Both the position numbers and the translations under genes were made by a program. The notes beneath the pieces were generated by a model, which was not told the DNA's origin, searched no databases, and was given only the letters and a program-made list of their open reading frames with translations. A DNA stretch of 64,000 nucleotides. Source: Lepisosteus oculatus (Eukaryota; Chordata; Actinopteri; Semionotiformes; Lepisosteidae). Positions 1-12,700 of the stretch are shown here, one piece after another; position 1 is the first letter of the stretch; each line of letters opens with the position of its first letter. The DNA is taken from positions 7,497,001-7,561,000 of the forward strand of contig NC_090703.1 of the NCBI RefSeq assembly GCF_040954835.1, read 5' to 3'.

Positions 1-526
1 TAAATGTGTGACCCGTGTACTGTACTTCAGCAGAAAACAGATGCTCTCAATCTCAGTCTCATTCTAGGCCTGTGAAAGTCACTCCTGGCTCTGAAGGTCC
101 ACAGTCTGTCAGGGTTTATTGGTTACTTGATAAACTCCAAGGAGTGAAGACGTGGGAGCAGTGGCAATATAGACCAATTAAGCTGATCTTTTACAAGTAG
201 TTCTTTTGAGCTCTCGAGAGTCCTGGGTTTGATTGCGATTAGGGGATGAAATAAAAGGACACCACCAGTAGGTGTAAAATCTGAGAACGGTCACACAGAT
301 TAATCCTCTTATTAAGCCAGTTACGAATTCAGTGGTCTAACTGACAGCTTGGCAGGAACAGAAACTGACCGGGTCACCACGACTGGGAACCCTGGTCTAC
401 AGTCTGGTGAACGTTTTTTCTACAGGGGTTTTTAGTGTATAGTGTTTTCGTAATGCTAGAATTGTGAAGGTGTGACAGTTAGACCACACGTGGCCTTCAG
501 AGTGGACTGGTTTTCCGCGCACTCAG

Positions 527-677
527 GTGTCCAAGTCCAGGAGGCACCGCCAGACCGAGATGGAGTCGTCGGGCTCAGGCAGTGACCAGGGCTCGGCACA
601 GGCTGGCTGTGGGGGCAGGAAGAGGAAGACCCCCCCCTCGCTGAAGGCCAGGATCGCCAAGGAGGTCTGCAGCAAAG
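527..677 (+). CDS. SNAPC1: SNAPC1 internal coding exon (3' part of gene)
   Basis: This is a coding exon of the small nuclear RNA-activating complex subunit 1 (SNAP43), which helps recruit RNA polymerases II and III to snRNA promoters in the nucleus. After an AG acceptor the frame opens with V-SKSRRHRQ, the same basic motif I know from the C-terminal third of human SNAPC1, followed by a Ser/Asp/Gln-rich stretch and a Lys/Arg patch (GRKRK). The exon ends in AAAG|GTGCGG with one base carried over, which joins in frame to the exon at 1108. The conserved N-terminal domain lies off the left edge. SNAPC1 immediately upstream of SYT16 on the same strand is also the human chromosome 14 order, which supports the call. 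Confidence 0.85.
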
Positions 678-739
678 GTGCGGCGCCCTTACCCTATTCC
701 TGACTGCATCCCTTTAACTTACTCATAACCTCAACCCAA

Positions 740-1000
740 TGCCGACGCAACAGTGTAAGAAGGGTCACAGACGAGAGGAGGCCACTCGGCCCAGCTGGTT
801 CATTTGGTAGCTGGTAAATGATTGATCCAAGGATTTCATCCAGCCTATTCTTGGAACCAGGGTTGGGCTCCAGCAATATGACTGGGTAGTTTGTTCCATA
901 CTCCCACCACCCTGTGTGTAAAGAAGAGCCCCCTTCTGTTAGTGTACACTGTCAGTATCTCTCTGTTCAAGACTGAAAAAGTTTCAGTTTCCCTCAGCCT
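740..1000 (+). repeat. Dispersed repeat, family A, in SNAPC1 intron
   Basis: The stretch shares its wording with copies at 10780 and 15310: a 'ggtagctggtaaatgattgatccaa' type line, then 'gactgggtagtttgttcca', then 'cccaccaccctgtgtgtaaagaag'. It is an interspersed fish-type repeat that I cannot assign to a named family. Confidence 0.6.
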
Positions 1001-1107
1001 GTCAGTGTGGGATTTACACCTGATGTTGAAGGTGATCCCCCCTCACACCCAGGCCTGCAGTTGGGCCCCTGCTGATGAGGACCGTGTCTCCTGGCTTTGT
1101 CTTGCAG

Positions 1108-1191
1108 TGGAGCTGAAAGAGGAGGCGACCCCTTTAAGCACCCCGTGGCGTCTCAGCATCATCACGGAGAAGGACGAGGAGCTGGAGAAAG
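1108..1191 (+). CDS. SNAPC1: SNAPC1 penultimate or late coding exon
   Basis: A CTTGCAG acceptor leads into a frame reading VELKEEATPLSTPWRLSIIT and then EKDEELEK. It resembles the PLSLSMPVITEEEE segment near the end of human SNAPC1. The donor is GAAAG|GTGTGG, again with one base over. I could not place the last coding exon with confidence. One option is an acceptor before 1675 giving 27 codons to a TGA at about 1756. Another is an acceptor before 1243 giving a short tail, but that would need an intron of only 51 nt. The human protein ends in a basic tail, and neither candidate clearly reproduces it. The following intron or 3' region contains a dispersed repeat at about 1290-1560. Confidence 0.75.
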
Positions 1192-1289
1192 GTGTGGGGT
1201 GTGGGGGCAGTGTTGGGGTAACGCGTCTCTCCCGCCCACAGACCTGGTCTGTAACACCCTGGAAGCAGCGCAGACTTAAAAGGGTCAAA

Positions 1290-1560
1290 CAAATTGTCCA
1301 TCCAGCTATTTTCGAAGTGCTTTATCCAGTACGGGGCTGCTGGGGAGCCAGAGTCTATCCCAGCAAGCAACAGGCGCGAGGCAGGTTACACACAGACACA
1401 AACACTTGCTCCACCACGAAGACACGAGAGGAAACCGGAGCACAAGGAGGAAACCCACGAAAACAGAGAGAGAACATACAGACTCCACGCAGACAGCACG
1501 CCAGGTCCAGGGCCCTGGTGCTGCGGGCAGCTTGCACTGCGCCACCATGCTGCCCAGGTT
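1290..1560 (+). repeat. Dispersed repeat, family B
   Basis: This copy has the blocks 'gagccagagtctatcccagc', 'gaggaaaccggagcac' and 'agaacatacagactccacgc', shared with copies at 16910 and 49380 and, in reverse, at 9720 and 23715. It ends in the typical 'gcgccaccatgctgccc'. It is non-coding; the open frames across it are repeat-derived. Confidence 0.75.
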
Positions 1561-1759
1561 GAACAGTCTTTACATGTCAAATCTAAATGACCAGATCGTA
1601 GAGCACGGGGAATGTAAATCTTACACCTGCTTTAAGATGACAGAACGGCATGATTTGTTCTTGCACATCTTCAGGACTTGGAGCAGACATGAACACGCCT
1701 AAAATGAACACGCCTGTGAGTTCAGCACTTGCTGCTGCAGACATGAGTGGTAAATGAAT

Positions 1760-4700
1760 AGAGTGACAGAAGCTATACAGAGAGTGTGCAGTGCTCAGCA
1801 GGGAGGCTGGAAAGCAGGGGTCCTGGAGAGCCCCACCCCAGTTAGTCTTATAGGCCAGCTGTTTCTGAAGCTTGGGAACACTGGAAGCTACTGATGAATC
1901 AAGCACTCGAACTGTTCAGTTGGGAGTGTTGAAAACTGCGGCTTTTTTGTTCACAAATGATCTCTAAATTGCTTAAGAGATCATCTGCTTAATTGAACAC
2001 AGAAAAGTGCTCCAGACATTTAGAAATGATTGAATTAACAATGCCCTGCTGGATTGAGGCTCCCCAGACCGGGATTGTGGATGCCTGCTGTAAATCAAGC
2101 AGGATAATAAACCATAATGTTGGGATACTGAAATACATTCGGAATAGATGACTTAATTTTTGTAGAGGGAGTGTGGTCTGAAAGTTCAAGAGGCGGAAAG
2201 AAAAATTTGAAATCGCTTTATTTATTTCCCATAGTTAAACCACCAACAAAAAGGAGGAAGTTTAAATGGTGAAGAACGGGACAAGGCGTGATCCGAGGTG
2301 ACGGAAGAAGAGCTGGTGATCCCGGGACCCTGCACTCCTCTGTACCGCAGGAGGGTTTAGGAAAAGGCAGATCCCAGGTCTGGACTGAGTGTGAAAAGAC
2401 CTGGTGTGTTGAACACTTTGGTTTGTCAGTAACGAGGAGCTTGTTCTCCAAAGGCAGTTTTGCCACAGTTTTAGCAACACACAACAAAGTGTTATTTTTT
2501 TTTTGTAATTCAACACACATTTGCAGGGGAGAGATTTGATTTGAGATTGTGACGTTTAAGGATGGTCTTGCAGACCTTCAAAGCTGAACCATGGGGAATT
2601 GAAATGGGGACTGTGTGAAAATGGAGAGAGAGAGAGTTCTTTTGAGGTTACAAACGTTACATTAAAGTCTGAAGTTGTTTCTTCAAGTAGTGTGCAAGAT
2701 GCGTTTGTCATCCAGAGATGAAGGATGGGGTAAGATGAGGAATCGGTTGAGAAGGGATGTTAAAATTGTCTGAACATTCATCCCACAATTAAGCAAATCA
2801 AAGGCTGGAAAGCAGAGGTACAAATGGTTCCATTAATTAATTAAAAATAAGGAGAAAGAACTTTATTAAATAGACACACATGAAAACTATTGGGCTGAGA
2901 GGACAATATTGTAATGAAGGCTAATTTATAACAACAAATAAGCAGTAATGTAAGAACTGAAGTGTCGTGGCAGTAATAGTGGAAAACATTCGGATGATTA
3001 AGGTTAATGACTCATGTATTAAATTAGTATTTCACTCTTGTGTTTATCAAGGAGGAAACTGACAGCATGCCTCAGGATGAGTTCTGTGTTAAATATTATC
3101 ATAGAAGTGTTGCTTGTGCTTAATGATGAACAGATCTCCAGGGTCTGATAGTATTCTCCCAGTTGTACTTCTGTAGGCAAGCTGTGCCAGCAGTCATCAC
3201 TCAAGACTGGGGAAATACCCAGAGAAATTGCTAATGTAGTAGACCAATATGTCTTGTATTATATGTAAGATTTTCAAAACAATAACTAGAGGATCGTCTA
3301 TTTGGAAATATAGACAGGGGTGGTTTGGCCTCCCCTAGCTCCTCTGGTTTTTAGTGGCTTAATTGATTAGTTAGCTAGTTTTACAATACATTAGTAAGAC
3401 CAAGTTTAGAGTATTCTGTACAGTTTTGTTTACCACATTAAAAATTATAGTGCTCTGGAATTAGTCCAGAGCAGAGGAACCAGATACGCTTCCTCTCTTA
3501 AAGGATAGTCCCACTCTTGACAGGCTAAATGACCTGAACCTTTGTAGTACAAACAGGAAGGACTAAACGATCACGCTGATAAGAACAGAATATACAGCAA
3601 TGGTTACAGAGTACAAGAGGCCGTTTGGCCCATGGAGCAATCCTGTCTTCTTCCATGAAACAGTTGGACAAAATCCTTGCATCAAGCTTCTAAGCCAATC
3701 AAGCTATAGGGGCTGAATAGCCCCCTCTCATTTCTAACCGTTCTTAAGTGTTTCTCACTGGGGACGGGAGGAAAGAGTCAGAAAGCTAACCGGTTACGCT
3801 TCAGTACAGATGAACAATCGCTGGCGAGTTCAGGTGTGATGCTGCAGTGTATTCAAATAGGTGATAAACCTAACGTGAGAAAGGGGCTGTCAATGGCTAG
3901 CATGTCTTGCGGGCCCTCTGTCAGTGTTGCTGTTAAGTGTAGACCCTTCGGGAAGTGTTTTTCACTGTTTCCTGACAGACTGTACATCTGCTCTTGACTA
4001 GTGCTGTCACCATGAATTATGGCAAGACAGTGCCACCCTGAGAGACAGAGCTCTGAGCAAGGCAGCCATACAGTGTCAGGCCCTCCTGCTCCAGTTCTCA
4101 GTGGTTTGCAGTAAACTGGATTTCCCCTGTGGTTCTGCTGTACTGGTTTGCTTTTCTATTCTAAAGAACAATCTGCGGGTCCCTTTAAAATCACAGTATA
4201 CTCTGCCATCCACTCCAATACTTCTATACACTCTGGTGGTTTAAGCCCATTGAAAGAAAAAACGTGAAAACTTACATTACTGTCTGTGAACTGAGCCCCC
4301 CGTCTTCATTTTGAGGAGGCTGGCTCAGAACAGGAAAAGCACCAGCTCTGTTTCTCTGCCTCTCCCATCCCTAATCCTCAGGGGACACCCAGAGCACAAC
4401 CAGAAGCCATGCCTATTAACTCCCTTTTAATGCCAAGTGGAGTTCAGAGTGTGAGACTGTCTGATTTACAAGAATTGAGTGCTCAAGTTACAATCGATGC
4501 TGCTCACTACACATTTCTGCTCATAAACGAGAAGCCCTGCGGTACTTTTCTAAGTACTGTAACAGGTTTAACGCCTGTCAGGAGCTGAAGGTGCATCAAA
4601 GTTTCCTGCCAAAGTTTAAAGCCTGACATTTTTATACCACCACGGACGTCATAAACTGTTTTTGTTGTTTGGGCAAAAAACAGTCGACAAAATTGTATAG

Positions 4701-5400
4701 AAGCGTCTGTAACAGAGCACACCTGGCCGGCCTTCTGTAAACAGCGAATCTCGCAGTGTTGGACTGGATTTTATTAATCATTAGGCAGGGAAGAGCTGCC
4801 AGCAACACAGCGTGAAATTAATCTCGCACTGCAGATCCAGCGAGAAAGGTTAATAACTAGAATGAAATATTTTTTTTTTAGAAATGTCAACGTCTCATTT
4901 CTGGGGTTTATATTTAGTGATCTCCACAACTGAATCAACAGAAGCGTCAGCCGAGGCGTGGGTGACTACAGTGGAGGCAGGATCCGGTGTGATGAAAACA
5001 CACGTTGTTCTCTTGCTGTATACTCGTTGAAGCGCCTTGCACCAGATGGGACTTCTGGTTTTTGAACTTAACATGAGTTTAATCAAACGATTATATATTA
5101 AAGATTTCCGCTGGGGGAAAACCGTTTGGCCAGTCACTGATTTCAGTGGGAGAGAAATAACTACAGAAGCTGACACAACGGCTCTGTTGCTGCCTCTCTG
5201 CTTCTCGTTTGTCAGAAGTCAGCATGTGGCCGAGATTTGTGCATCTACCCCCTCCCCCCCCCGCGCAGGAAGTCCAGCTTGTTTTTATTCAGCAGCTGGA
5301 CGATTAAAATTCGGAGAAATTTGCGGTTCTCATTGTCTGCGAGGTGATGGACACTCCGGGGAATCCGATCATTTCACACCCTAGCGGAGCACTGGAGAAG
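1760..5400. other. SNAPC1-SYT16 intergenic region
   Basis: There is no convincing coding exon here. It probably begins with SNAPC1 3' UTR. About 3410-3760 carries pieces of interspersed repeat ('gagtacaagaggccgtttgg', 'ggggctgaatagccccctct'). The rest is unique-looking AT-rich sequence with short ORFs that look like chance. Confidence 0.6.
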
Positions 5401-6779
5401 CGGTATCTCTCCAAGTGCCGAGCGACAGAAAACAAGGGGGGTATAGTCGCTTGAACCTCTAGGTGCCGGGAGACGGAGACGGAGCCGAGTTGACGGTTCG
5501 CCCGGCCCGACGGCGAGGCTGTTAAGGATGCTCGGGGCGGTTTGAGCCAGGCTTGCGTGACGCGAAACTGCATCTCGCCTTGACTCACTTCGTTGTAGGT
5601 CTTCGCACAGTGACCGGAGAAGCGCTGACTGAGACACGGACCTGCCCTCCTCTGGGTGAAGAAAGGGTAGTGCCCTGATCCCCAAAGGGTAAATCTTACT
5701 ATATGGCGGTGGTGCAACATTAGTAGGTACGGTATTATCGCTTTTTTAAAAAAATATATCAATATAATTGATTGAAATTTAAAACCATATCAAAATGTTT
5801 GTTTAGTCAACGATGCTCTCGTCGTCTTGCCTTGCACACGTTCTCTTTGTCTGGAAATGCACGCCGAGTGTTGTGGGTAGTGAACCCCACCCCATTCCTC
5901 CGGGACCCCAGATCCCGGGAGCGGGGACTAGGGGTCTCAGAAGTGAATTTGCCGATTTCTGCAAAGCTGGTCTTGCATGGAACTGTGCCATGAGCGTCGC
6001 TCTCCTCCAGCACGGATGAATTACCGTCCTTCTCCGCTAGCATCCTTAAACGGGCTGTTGTTCGCCTTTCCCTGTGCCTGTACTTGTACTTCTGAGAAGT
6101 TCGCTTCTGTTGCCTGCTCGCGAACGCGACACGCCCTGCTCAAAATAAATGATGCATCTACAACATTTAGGAATGGGTTCTGGGCTGTTTATTTTTAAAT
6201 ACGTGGTTCTTAAAAAAAATGAAGAAATGAATTTATGTTGCTACGGGGACGTCAGTGTCTGTGATAAAAATGAACGTATTTGTGAACTCTTCAACAAGTG
6301 TTGCGGGTGAAGATAAATGCCCTTATCCGGTGTTCAGCGAATAGTTGTTGAATGAGCTTCCAACACGCTTACATTAAACGCCCAGACAAAGAAAAATACG
6401 AAGGAGGGGTGATTTGGGAAGGCCGGCGGGGGTACTGGCGCTGTCGCCCGGGCGCTCCTCTCGTTCTGCACAGCCGCCCCGCTGGTCGGTCACTGCGGGG
6501 CGACAGCGCACCTGAGCGAGGGGCAGTGGACCGCGGCCGGGGAGAGGTGGGGACGGTGTGGGACGCGCGGGGGAGAGAGACAGGAAGAGGACTCGGGAGC
6601 GCAATCGCGCGGCCGGCAGAGGTGGAGAGGAAGCGGCTCGCTCTCTCGCGTGCCATTAGCACCGGTCCCTCGCGCGCTCCGGGCAGGATGTGAGCCATTT
6701 AGGAAGAGCGTGACAACAGAACCCCTGCGTGATACATTCGGAGGGATTTTTTCTCGCCAGATCCACCAGATTTCCAGTC
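5400..6779 (+). promoter_or_regulatory. SYT16: SYT16 CpG-rich promoter and 5' leader
   Basis: CpG density rises sharply from about 5.4 kb and peaks at 6420-6680, with many CGCG, GCCGG and GGGCGG-like words. This is the only CpG-rich block upstream of the SYT16 start codon, so it is the likely promoter and 5' UTR. I see no clear TATA box. The exact transcription start cannot be read from sequence alone. Short upstream ATGs exist (for example in the stretch starting near 6352), but whether they are transcribed is unknown. Confidence 0.65.
6438..6509 (+). other. Inverted repeat in SYT16 leader/promoter
   Basis: The left arm 6438-6449 (GCGCTGTCGCCC) is the exact reverse complement of the right arm 6498-6509 (GGGCGACAGCGC), with a 48-nt loop. 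All 12 arm pairs are perfect and GC-rich. If transcribed, it would form a stable stem-loop in the SYT16 5' UTR. Confidence 0.7.
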
Positions 6780-6792
6780 ATGGCATCGGATA
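6780..6792 (+). CDS. SYT16: SYT16 coding exon 1 (start codon)
   Basis: The exon codes only M-A-S-D plus one base before a strong donor, A|GTAAGT. Joining it to 22338 restores an isoleucine codon and gives MASDITPEAIGF, the expected family N-terminus. It is too short for an ORF search and is supported by the phase match, the donor, the start-codon context and its position just below the CpG-rich block. Confidence 0.85.
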
Positions 6793-9700
6793 GTAAGTAA
6801 TCCACCGGTTTATTTATTTTCACGCCGTTTTGCATTCTGCGCTCAGGTCTGCAGCTCGGGGTCATTTAAAATGATTTTTTTTGCCCCTTTATTTTTCTAA
6901 AAAAAAGAAACCGATAATCGATGTGCTAGTGTTACTGATTATGTAATGAATGCTGTCTACTGCAATTTCAAATGGGCTTCAGCTTGCATATTTCGCCATC
7001 CATTTCTTAGAATTCGCTTGATTAAATTTTAAAATCTGATTTAGCAGGTAAACAGTGTCTTAAACGTGTAAAGCATAATATGATATCGTGTGAACACGCT
7101 TCGTTCAGTTACGGGACGTGTCCCTTCCTGTCATAATAAGGAAATAAAAATCTGTTTAATTTTTGACATTCAAATAGAATCCGTTGACGACGTTATAGTG
7201 TTGATGTTCCTTTCAGTTGTTCCAATCGGACATGCAGAGAAATATTTAATTCCACTGAAGAGATATGACGTGGGTGCATTCGTGTGAAGATAGAGTGTCA
7301 CCGGTTCGGTGAAAACTACGGAATCGGTTTGCAGTGAGGTACTATATAGTGAGGGGACCACACTAGGAAAAATACAGTAGTGACGAGTCGCAGCCTAATG
7401 TGCTTATTCTTCTGAAAGCGCTGATGCATTTGATACAGGAATTTTATTCTCGAATGAAGGTACAGTAGGTGGCAGGACAACAGGACATCGCGCACGGTGG
7501 GCAGTAACACTCCCGCACAGAAGATCCGGAGGAAGCCTGGCGCTCAGCCGGAGCTTTTGTCAGAAGTCCACAAGACAGGTTGAAGGAGTTCACCTGTTTA
7601 TCCAGGAAGACTCGATGTGTACGATCTGGCACTGGCTTTGAAATACAAGTTTACCATCAGCGCAGTTAGCTCTGAAAAACCAGGATTGAGCAGGGTATTT
7701 TGTTTAACGCAGTACGTGAAAGGATCACCGGTTACTAACATTTTGTGCTCTTAGTTTTCAAATCTGACTATTGCACTTCTTTTTCAACTAAATATATCTC
7801 TGTTGGGATATACGGTCATTTAGAATTATATTAATATTACTAATATATATAGACGTTGTTACAGTGATTGCCCAGTGCGTACAATATGGAGGGGGGGTTC
7901 TAATCCCCACAAACACAAAACATTTCGATAACATTATACAAACGTTATTCAGATGGTAAGGAATTAATTACAGGTGACATTTTCTAGATGTTCAGAAAAC
8001 ACTATTCATTGCTTTATGCATATTTTAATAGGGCAATAATATTGTACTGCAATATGACACAATACAAGAATTCTGCTTCCCTCATCAACAAGGTGATGGG
8101 AAAAGCCTGGCATGATGTTGTGATTCTTTCTCTACAAATGGTATTAAAATGATTCTGAGCCCATCCATCTGCCTGTTACATGTCCAAAATAATTCTGTGT
8201 GTCATTATTAATCAAGATAGTGTTTGCTGTGGATGTTTGATGCTGAGATTTGTGCTTTGAGGAGTGCTCTATGTGGATATGCAGTACTATCTTTTTAGTA
8301 CAACAGTGGGGTTGAGTCTGGTTTCTCACTTGTGGAAGTCTTCTCTGTCCTTCCACACAGCCCTGCCCTGGACCTGTGCAGCAGGTGTCATCTGCTCTGC
8401 TGCGCTGGCTGTTCCTTTTCACAGAAGCGCAGGAAAGGTGCTGAGGAGCTGCTTTCTATCCTAGACTGCCCATGTACTGACCAGCACCCTGTCCTGTATT
8501 GACCAACCAGTGCAGACTGGGGGACAGAGTACTGAGCTCCCAGCGCAGACTGGAGGTCAGTACTGACCTCACAGTGCAGACTTGGAGACAGAGTACTGAC
8601 CTCACAGCGCAGACTGGAGGACAGTACTGACCTCCCAGCGCAGACTGGATGTCAGTACTGACCTCACAGTGCAGACTTGGAGACAGAGTACTGACCTCAC
8701 AGTGCAGACTGGAGGACAGAGTATTGACCTCCGGCGCAGACTTGCCTTCCTGTATGTGTAGATGCACATGTGTTTCACCCCTGCTGTTATTTTCCCAAAT
8801 ATTACTGAGGGTGCATTTTAGATCTATAAGAAAATATTTGTCTAGAATACTGTGTTGGACTGCAAGGGTGTGTGGGGATCATCGAACCACTCTTTACTGA
8901 AATGACACTAGAGCACTTATCCAGAACTTCATTGGCTAACGTCCTGGTAGATGGAAAGGGTTGAACTTTTGTATGTTTAAATTCAGCCCTCTGAAGCTCA
9001 GCAGGTGTGAGCCTGGTCAGTGCCTGCGAAAAAACTAACCTTGTTGCTGGAAGAGGTGTTAGTGGGGCCAAATTTCCCCCTGGCCTTTACCAGTCATTGT
9101 GGTTTTCTTTGACTAATGAAGAAAATGTATGAATAACTAATGTATGAATACTAAATAATGACATGAAATCTATAGAACAGTCAAGCGGAAACCGCAGCAA
9201 GAGTGACCTTATTCGATATGTGACATCATGACTGGCAATAGCTATGTGCTGTTAAAGGTAAAGGGTTTTAAATCCATGGAAGTACACCTGAAAGAGACTT
9301 TAAACCTACTGCTCAGTAGGTGTTATGAGGGATGTTGAATTGCACACGGCCATTTACATTTTGCTGACAGAAACGTTTTTGCTTTGCCTAGATCTCAACA
9401 GATAACTGTTCATTTGTACAACCCTACTGCACAAGAGCTGGAGTTAATCAAGCTTTATATGCACTTTGCAGTTAGCACCTGATTAAGACCTCAAGGCACA
9501 GGTGGTCTGGCAGTGTTTCCTCAGTTTAGATAAGCAGCTGAGATCAGTGATGGAATCAGTAATCTGAGCATTCTGGGACTCTTGAAGACTGGGCTTTGTT
9601 CATCTGTGCTACACAGGAATAAAGCTCATATTCTGTAGTATTAAGACCTACAGTTATTACAGAGAATTCTATATAATATATATTCGATATCATTTACTAT

Positions 9701-12700
9701 AGAATATTTAATAATATATGGAGTTTGCATGTTCTCCTTGTGTTTGCATGGTTTCCTCCAGGTGCTCCAGTTTCCTCCCACAGTCCAAATACATACAGTG
9801 TTGCTGGGTTAGTTGGCCCTGGTGTGAGTGTGTGTCTCTGTGTGCCCTGTGGAGGACTGGCGTCCCATCCAGGGTGCACCCTGCGCTGCGCCCATCGCTC
9901 GCTAGGATGGGCTCTAGCTCCCCTGGGACCATGAATTGGATGAAGTGGTTAGAAAAACAGATGGATTATTATAAGATACAGTCTTAACACCTTGTGAATA
10001 AACGTTCTTTCTCCGTGTATTAACAAGGCCGCCCCTCTGACTGTTGAGAGCCTCCAGTGCTGTTCAAACACCCACTCTCTCTCTGCGGTGTGTTTGAAGT
10101 GAGACTGTGGGAAAGATGGAGATTCCTTGTCCTGGCCCTTCTTCGCCGAATTCCTACCCACAGCCGCCACAGCGCAGCTGTGTTCTCAATGAAAAGAATC
10201 ACTTTACTGGTGGAGTGCTCTTCACCATGAGTGACCACTTGTTTCTTTAGTGAAGCTTGCATATTGGGTATGAAGCTTGTTTAGCTTTTTGGAAGTTGAT
10301 GATATTCTTTGATGATATTAAATTAATTCTCGACACCGGTGTAATAAATGCATCTTGCTTTAAAAAAAAAACTCTGCAGGCCTTGTTATTTGAAATCTTT
10401 ACAATGTACAGTAGGTCTGCCGAAGTTCTTGACTGAATATGAATCTGAAGTGAAGTGATCTGAGTGGGGAGCTGTATCAGTGTGTGATCAAAGGAGCAGG
10501 TTTAACTCCACTCTGAGGAGTGGAAGGTAAAGGACACCACAGTGTTTTGATGCGAGTATCCTTCATGTGTGTCTTCACAGCTGAGAGCATTTCAGTGTGG
10601 AATTAACCCCTATGTGTTCCTATTATTCTAGTGTGCTCTCTTCTGGCATCTCAAGAAGGGCAGATCCCCTGTGTGACAAATCTTTAGCGCCAGAATTGAC
10701 TAAAATTAGGAAAGAATAAACTAGGGGGTCTTGCAAAATCCTTGTGCCTGGCAGAAATAATAACATGAGTCCATATGAAAAGTTACACGTGAGAAGAGGG
10801 CGTTCAGCTTATCCGGCAGTTTGGCACTTAGTAGTTCATTGATCCAAAGACCTTATCTTGCTGTGTCTTCTTCAAAGAAGCTGGCGTTTTCAGCTTCAAT
10901 CACATGGCTGGGTAGCTTGTTCCACGCTCCCACCACCCTCTGTGTGAAGAGGTGCCTCCTTTTCTCAGATTTAAATGCACATCCACATTCTGTAGTTTCC
11001 ACTTGTGATTTCCGATTCATATGTTCATATAATATAGAAAATTGAACTAGCACACACCTCGTGTCGTATCTTAATTCTATAGGATGTGCTTGGATTCACT
11101 GCCCCTCTGTTCAAATGAATAATTGTTTGTGGTTAAGAATCTTTCCAGGATGCTCAACTTTATCTTTAATCATTCCAGGATGTGGCAAGATCGGAGCTGG
11201 GAAAGGTAGTTATGGTATTTGCATGTTCTCATTGAATGGTTTTTACAAATATGTTTGTGGGTGTGTCACACACTTGCATTTAATGAAACCACACGGGTTC
11301 ATACAGCCCTGTTGAAAATAAAGGATGACCGAATCTTACCGACTGAACGTTCTTTAACCGATTGTGTAAAATTAAGGGACATTTTCAGAAAAACAACTGA
11401 TAATTATTTTGACTTGTGTTGATGAAATAAACATTATCAATAGAGGAATGATTACTCGACCCTTTGACACTAGATATGAGCTACAGCACTGTAGACTTGC
11501 TGATTGCCTAACTGTGATACTCCTGCCCAGACAGACTAGGGACAGCTTACTAAAGTTGGTAAACAGCCAGAGGTACTTAGCAAGCTGATGGTCATTTCTT
11601 ATGGGCAGAGCCTTGGGTCATTTGTATGTCCGAAAGTGTAAGGAAATCAAATCCCTTTCCCTTTCAGGTCCTTGACAGCTGAAAATAATGCTGAAATAAA
11701 TCTGATAATGAGAGTTTTGTGCTGCTCTCTAGATGTGTGGTGTTTATGCTGTGCTCTGGTGGGTGACAGCCAGTTTTTATGTATCACTGTCTCAAATCTC
11801 TCTAATGGAGGTACATTAGAGCTCTCTTCCGGGCACTGTTTTCTTTCTGAACTGATTTAAGCCACCTTGTCATGCTGGAGACATTATAGAGGTTATAGAG
11901 CTCATGTTGCCAGCACACTCCCTGCTTACGTAGGTCTTTGCAGTCTGGTGAGGATCTTGGAGCACATTACAGCTGAGCCCTGGCTGATAATTGAATTGAA
12001 GGCTGAGGTTATGGCAGCAAAGACTTGCCCCTTGCCCTCTCGATCTCGGGTTCTTAACTCTACTAAACATAAGTTGGAAGCAGTATTAAAAATGGCACAT
12101 CTTTAATTCATATTCACCTAACATTAAATGTTCCTGTTGTTTTATCTTCAGCTGATTCTTTTTCCAATTTCACAGGTTCACATGAGAGGACTGGCCCTCT
12201 GGGCAGAGCTCAGTATAGTCATGCCAGTTTTTCTCCTTTCGTCGGCTGGGCAGTGGGTGCATGCAGTTAAATCTGCCTGGGCAGGGTTCCTGGCACAGCA
12301 GAAACACGAATGTCTTGAGCCTGGCACTGGAAAAGACACACCTGTCCGTTCACCCAACTTTGCTGCAGTTTCTCTAACATTTTAATCTCGTGGGCTCAAT
12401 TTCCGTAAGCGTCTAAGAGCTTTAGATGATCATAAGTCACGTTTTTAGACATAAAGCCTGGGGGCTATTGTAACTGCACTTTCTGAAGCATCTAAAATGT
12501 GTGCATTTAGGTGTCCTTTGGCGTCTATTGCCTCACTTTATGCAGGGAAAGGCTTGTTAACCTTTGCACATGAGAAGGCCAGTGTACACGACTAAAATTA
12601 GACGTTAGAAGTTACATCTGCTTCAAAACTGCTTCTTAGACAATAAAATGTTAAGAGTTTCATCTGTTTACCTGTTTGCTTAGAAGTGGAGTTAGAATGT

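Noticed and set aside
891..1562. 223-codon open frame on the + strand
   Set aside because: It reads through a SNAPC1 intron and a dispersed repeat; only 1108-1191 has splice borders and family similarity.
5304..5762. 152-codon minus-strand ORF near the CpG block
   Set aside because: It has no family resemblance or splice logic; GC-rich promoter DNA has few stops.
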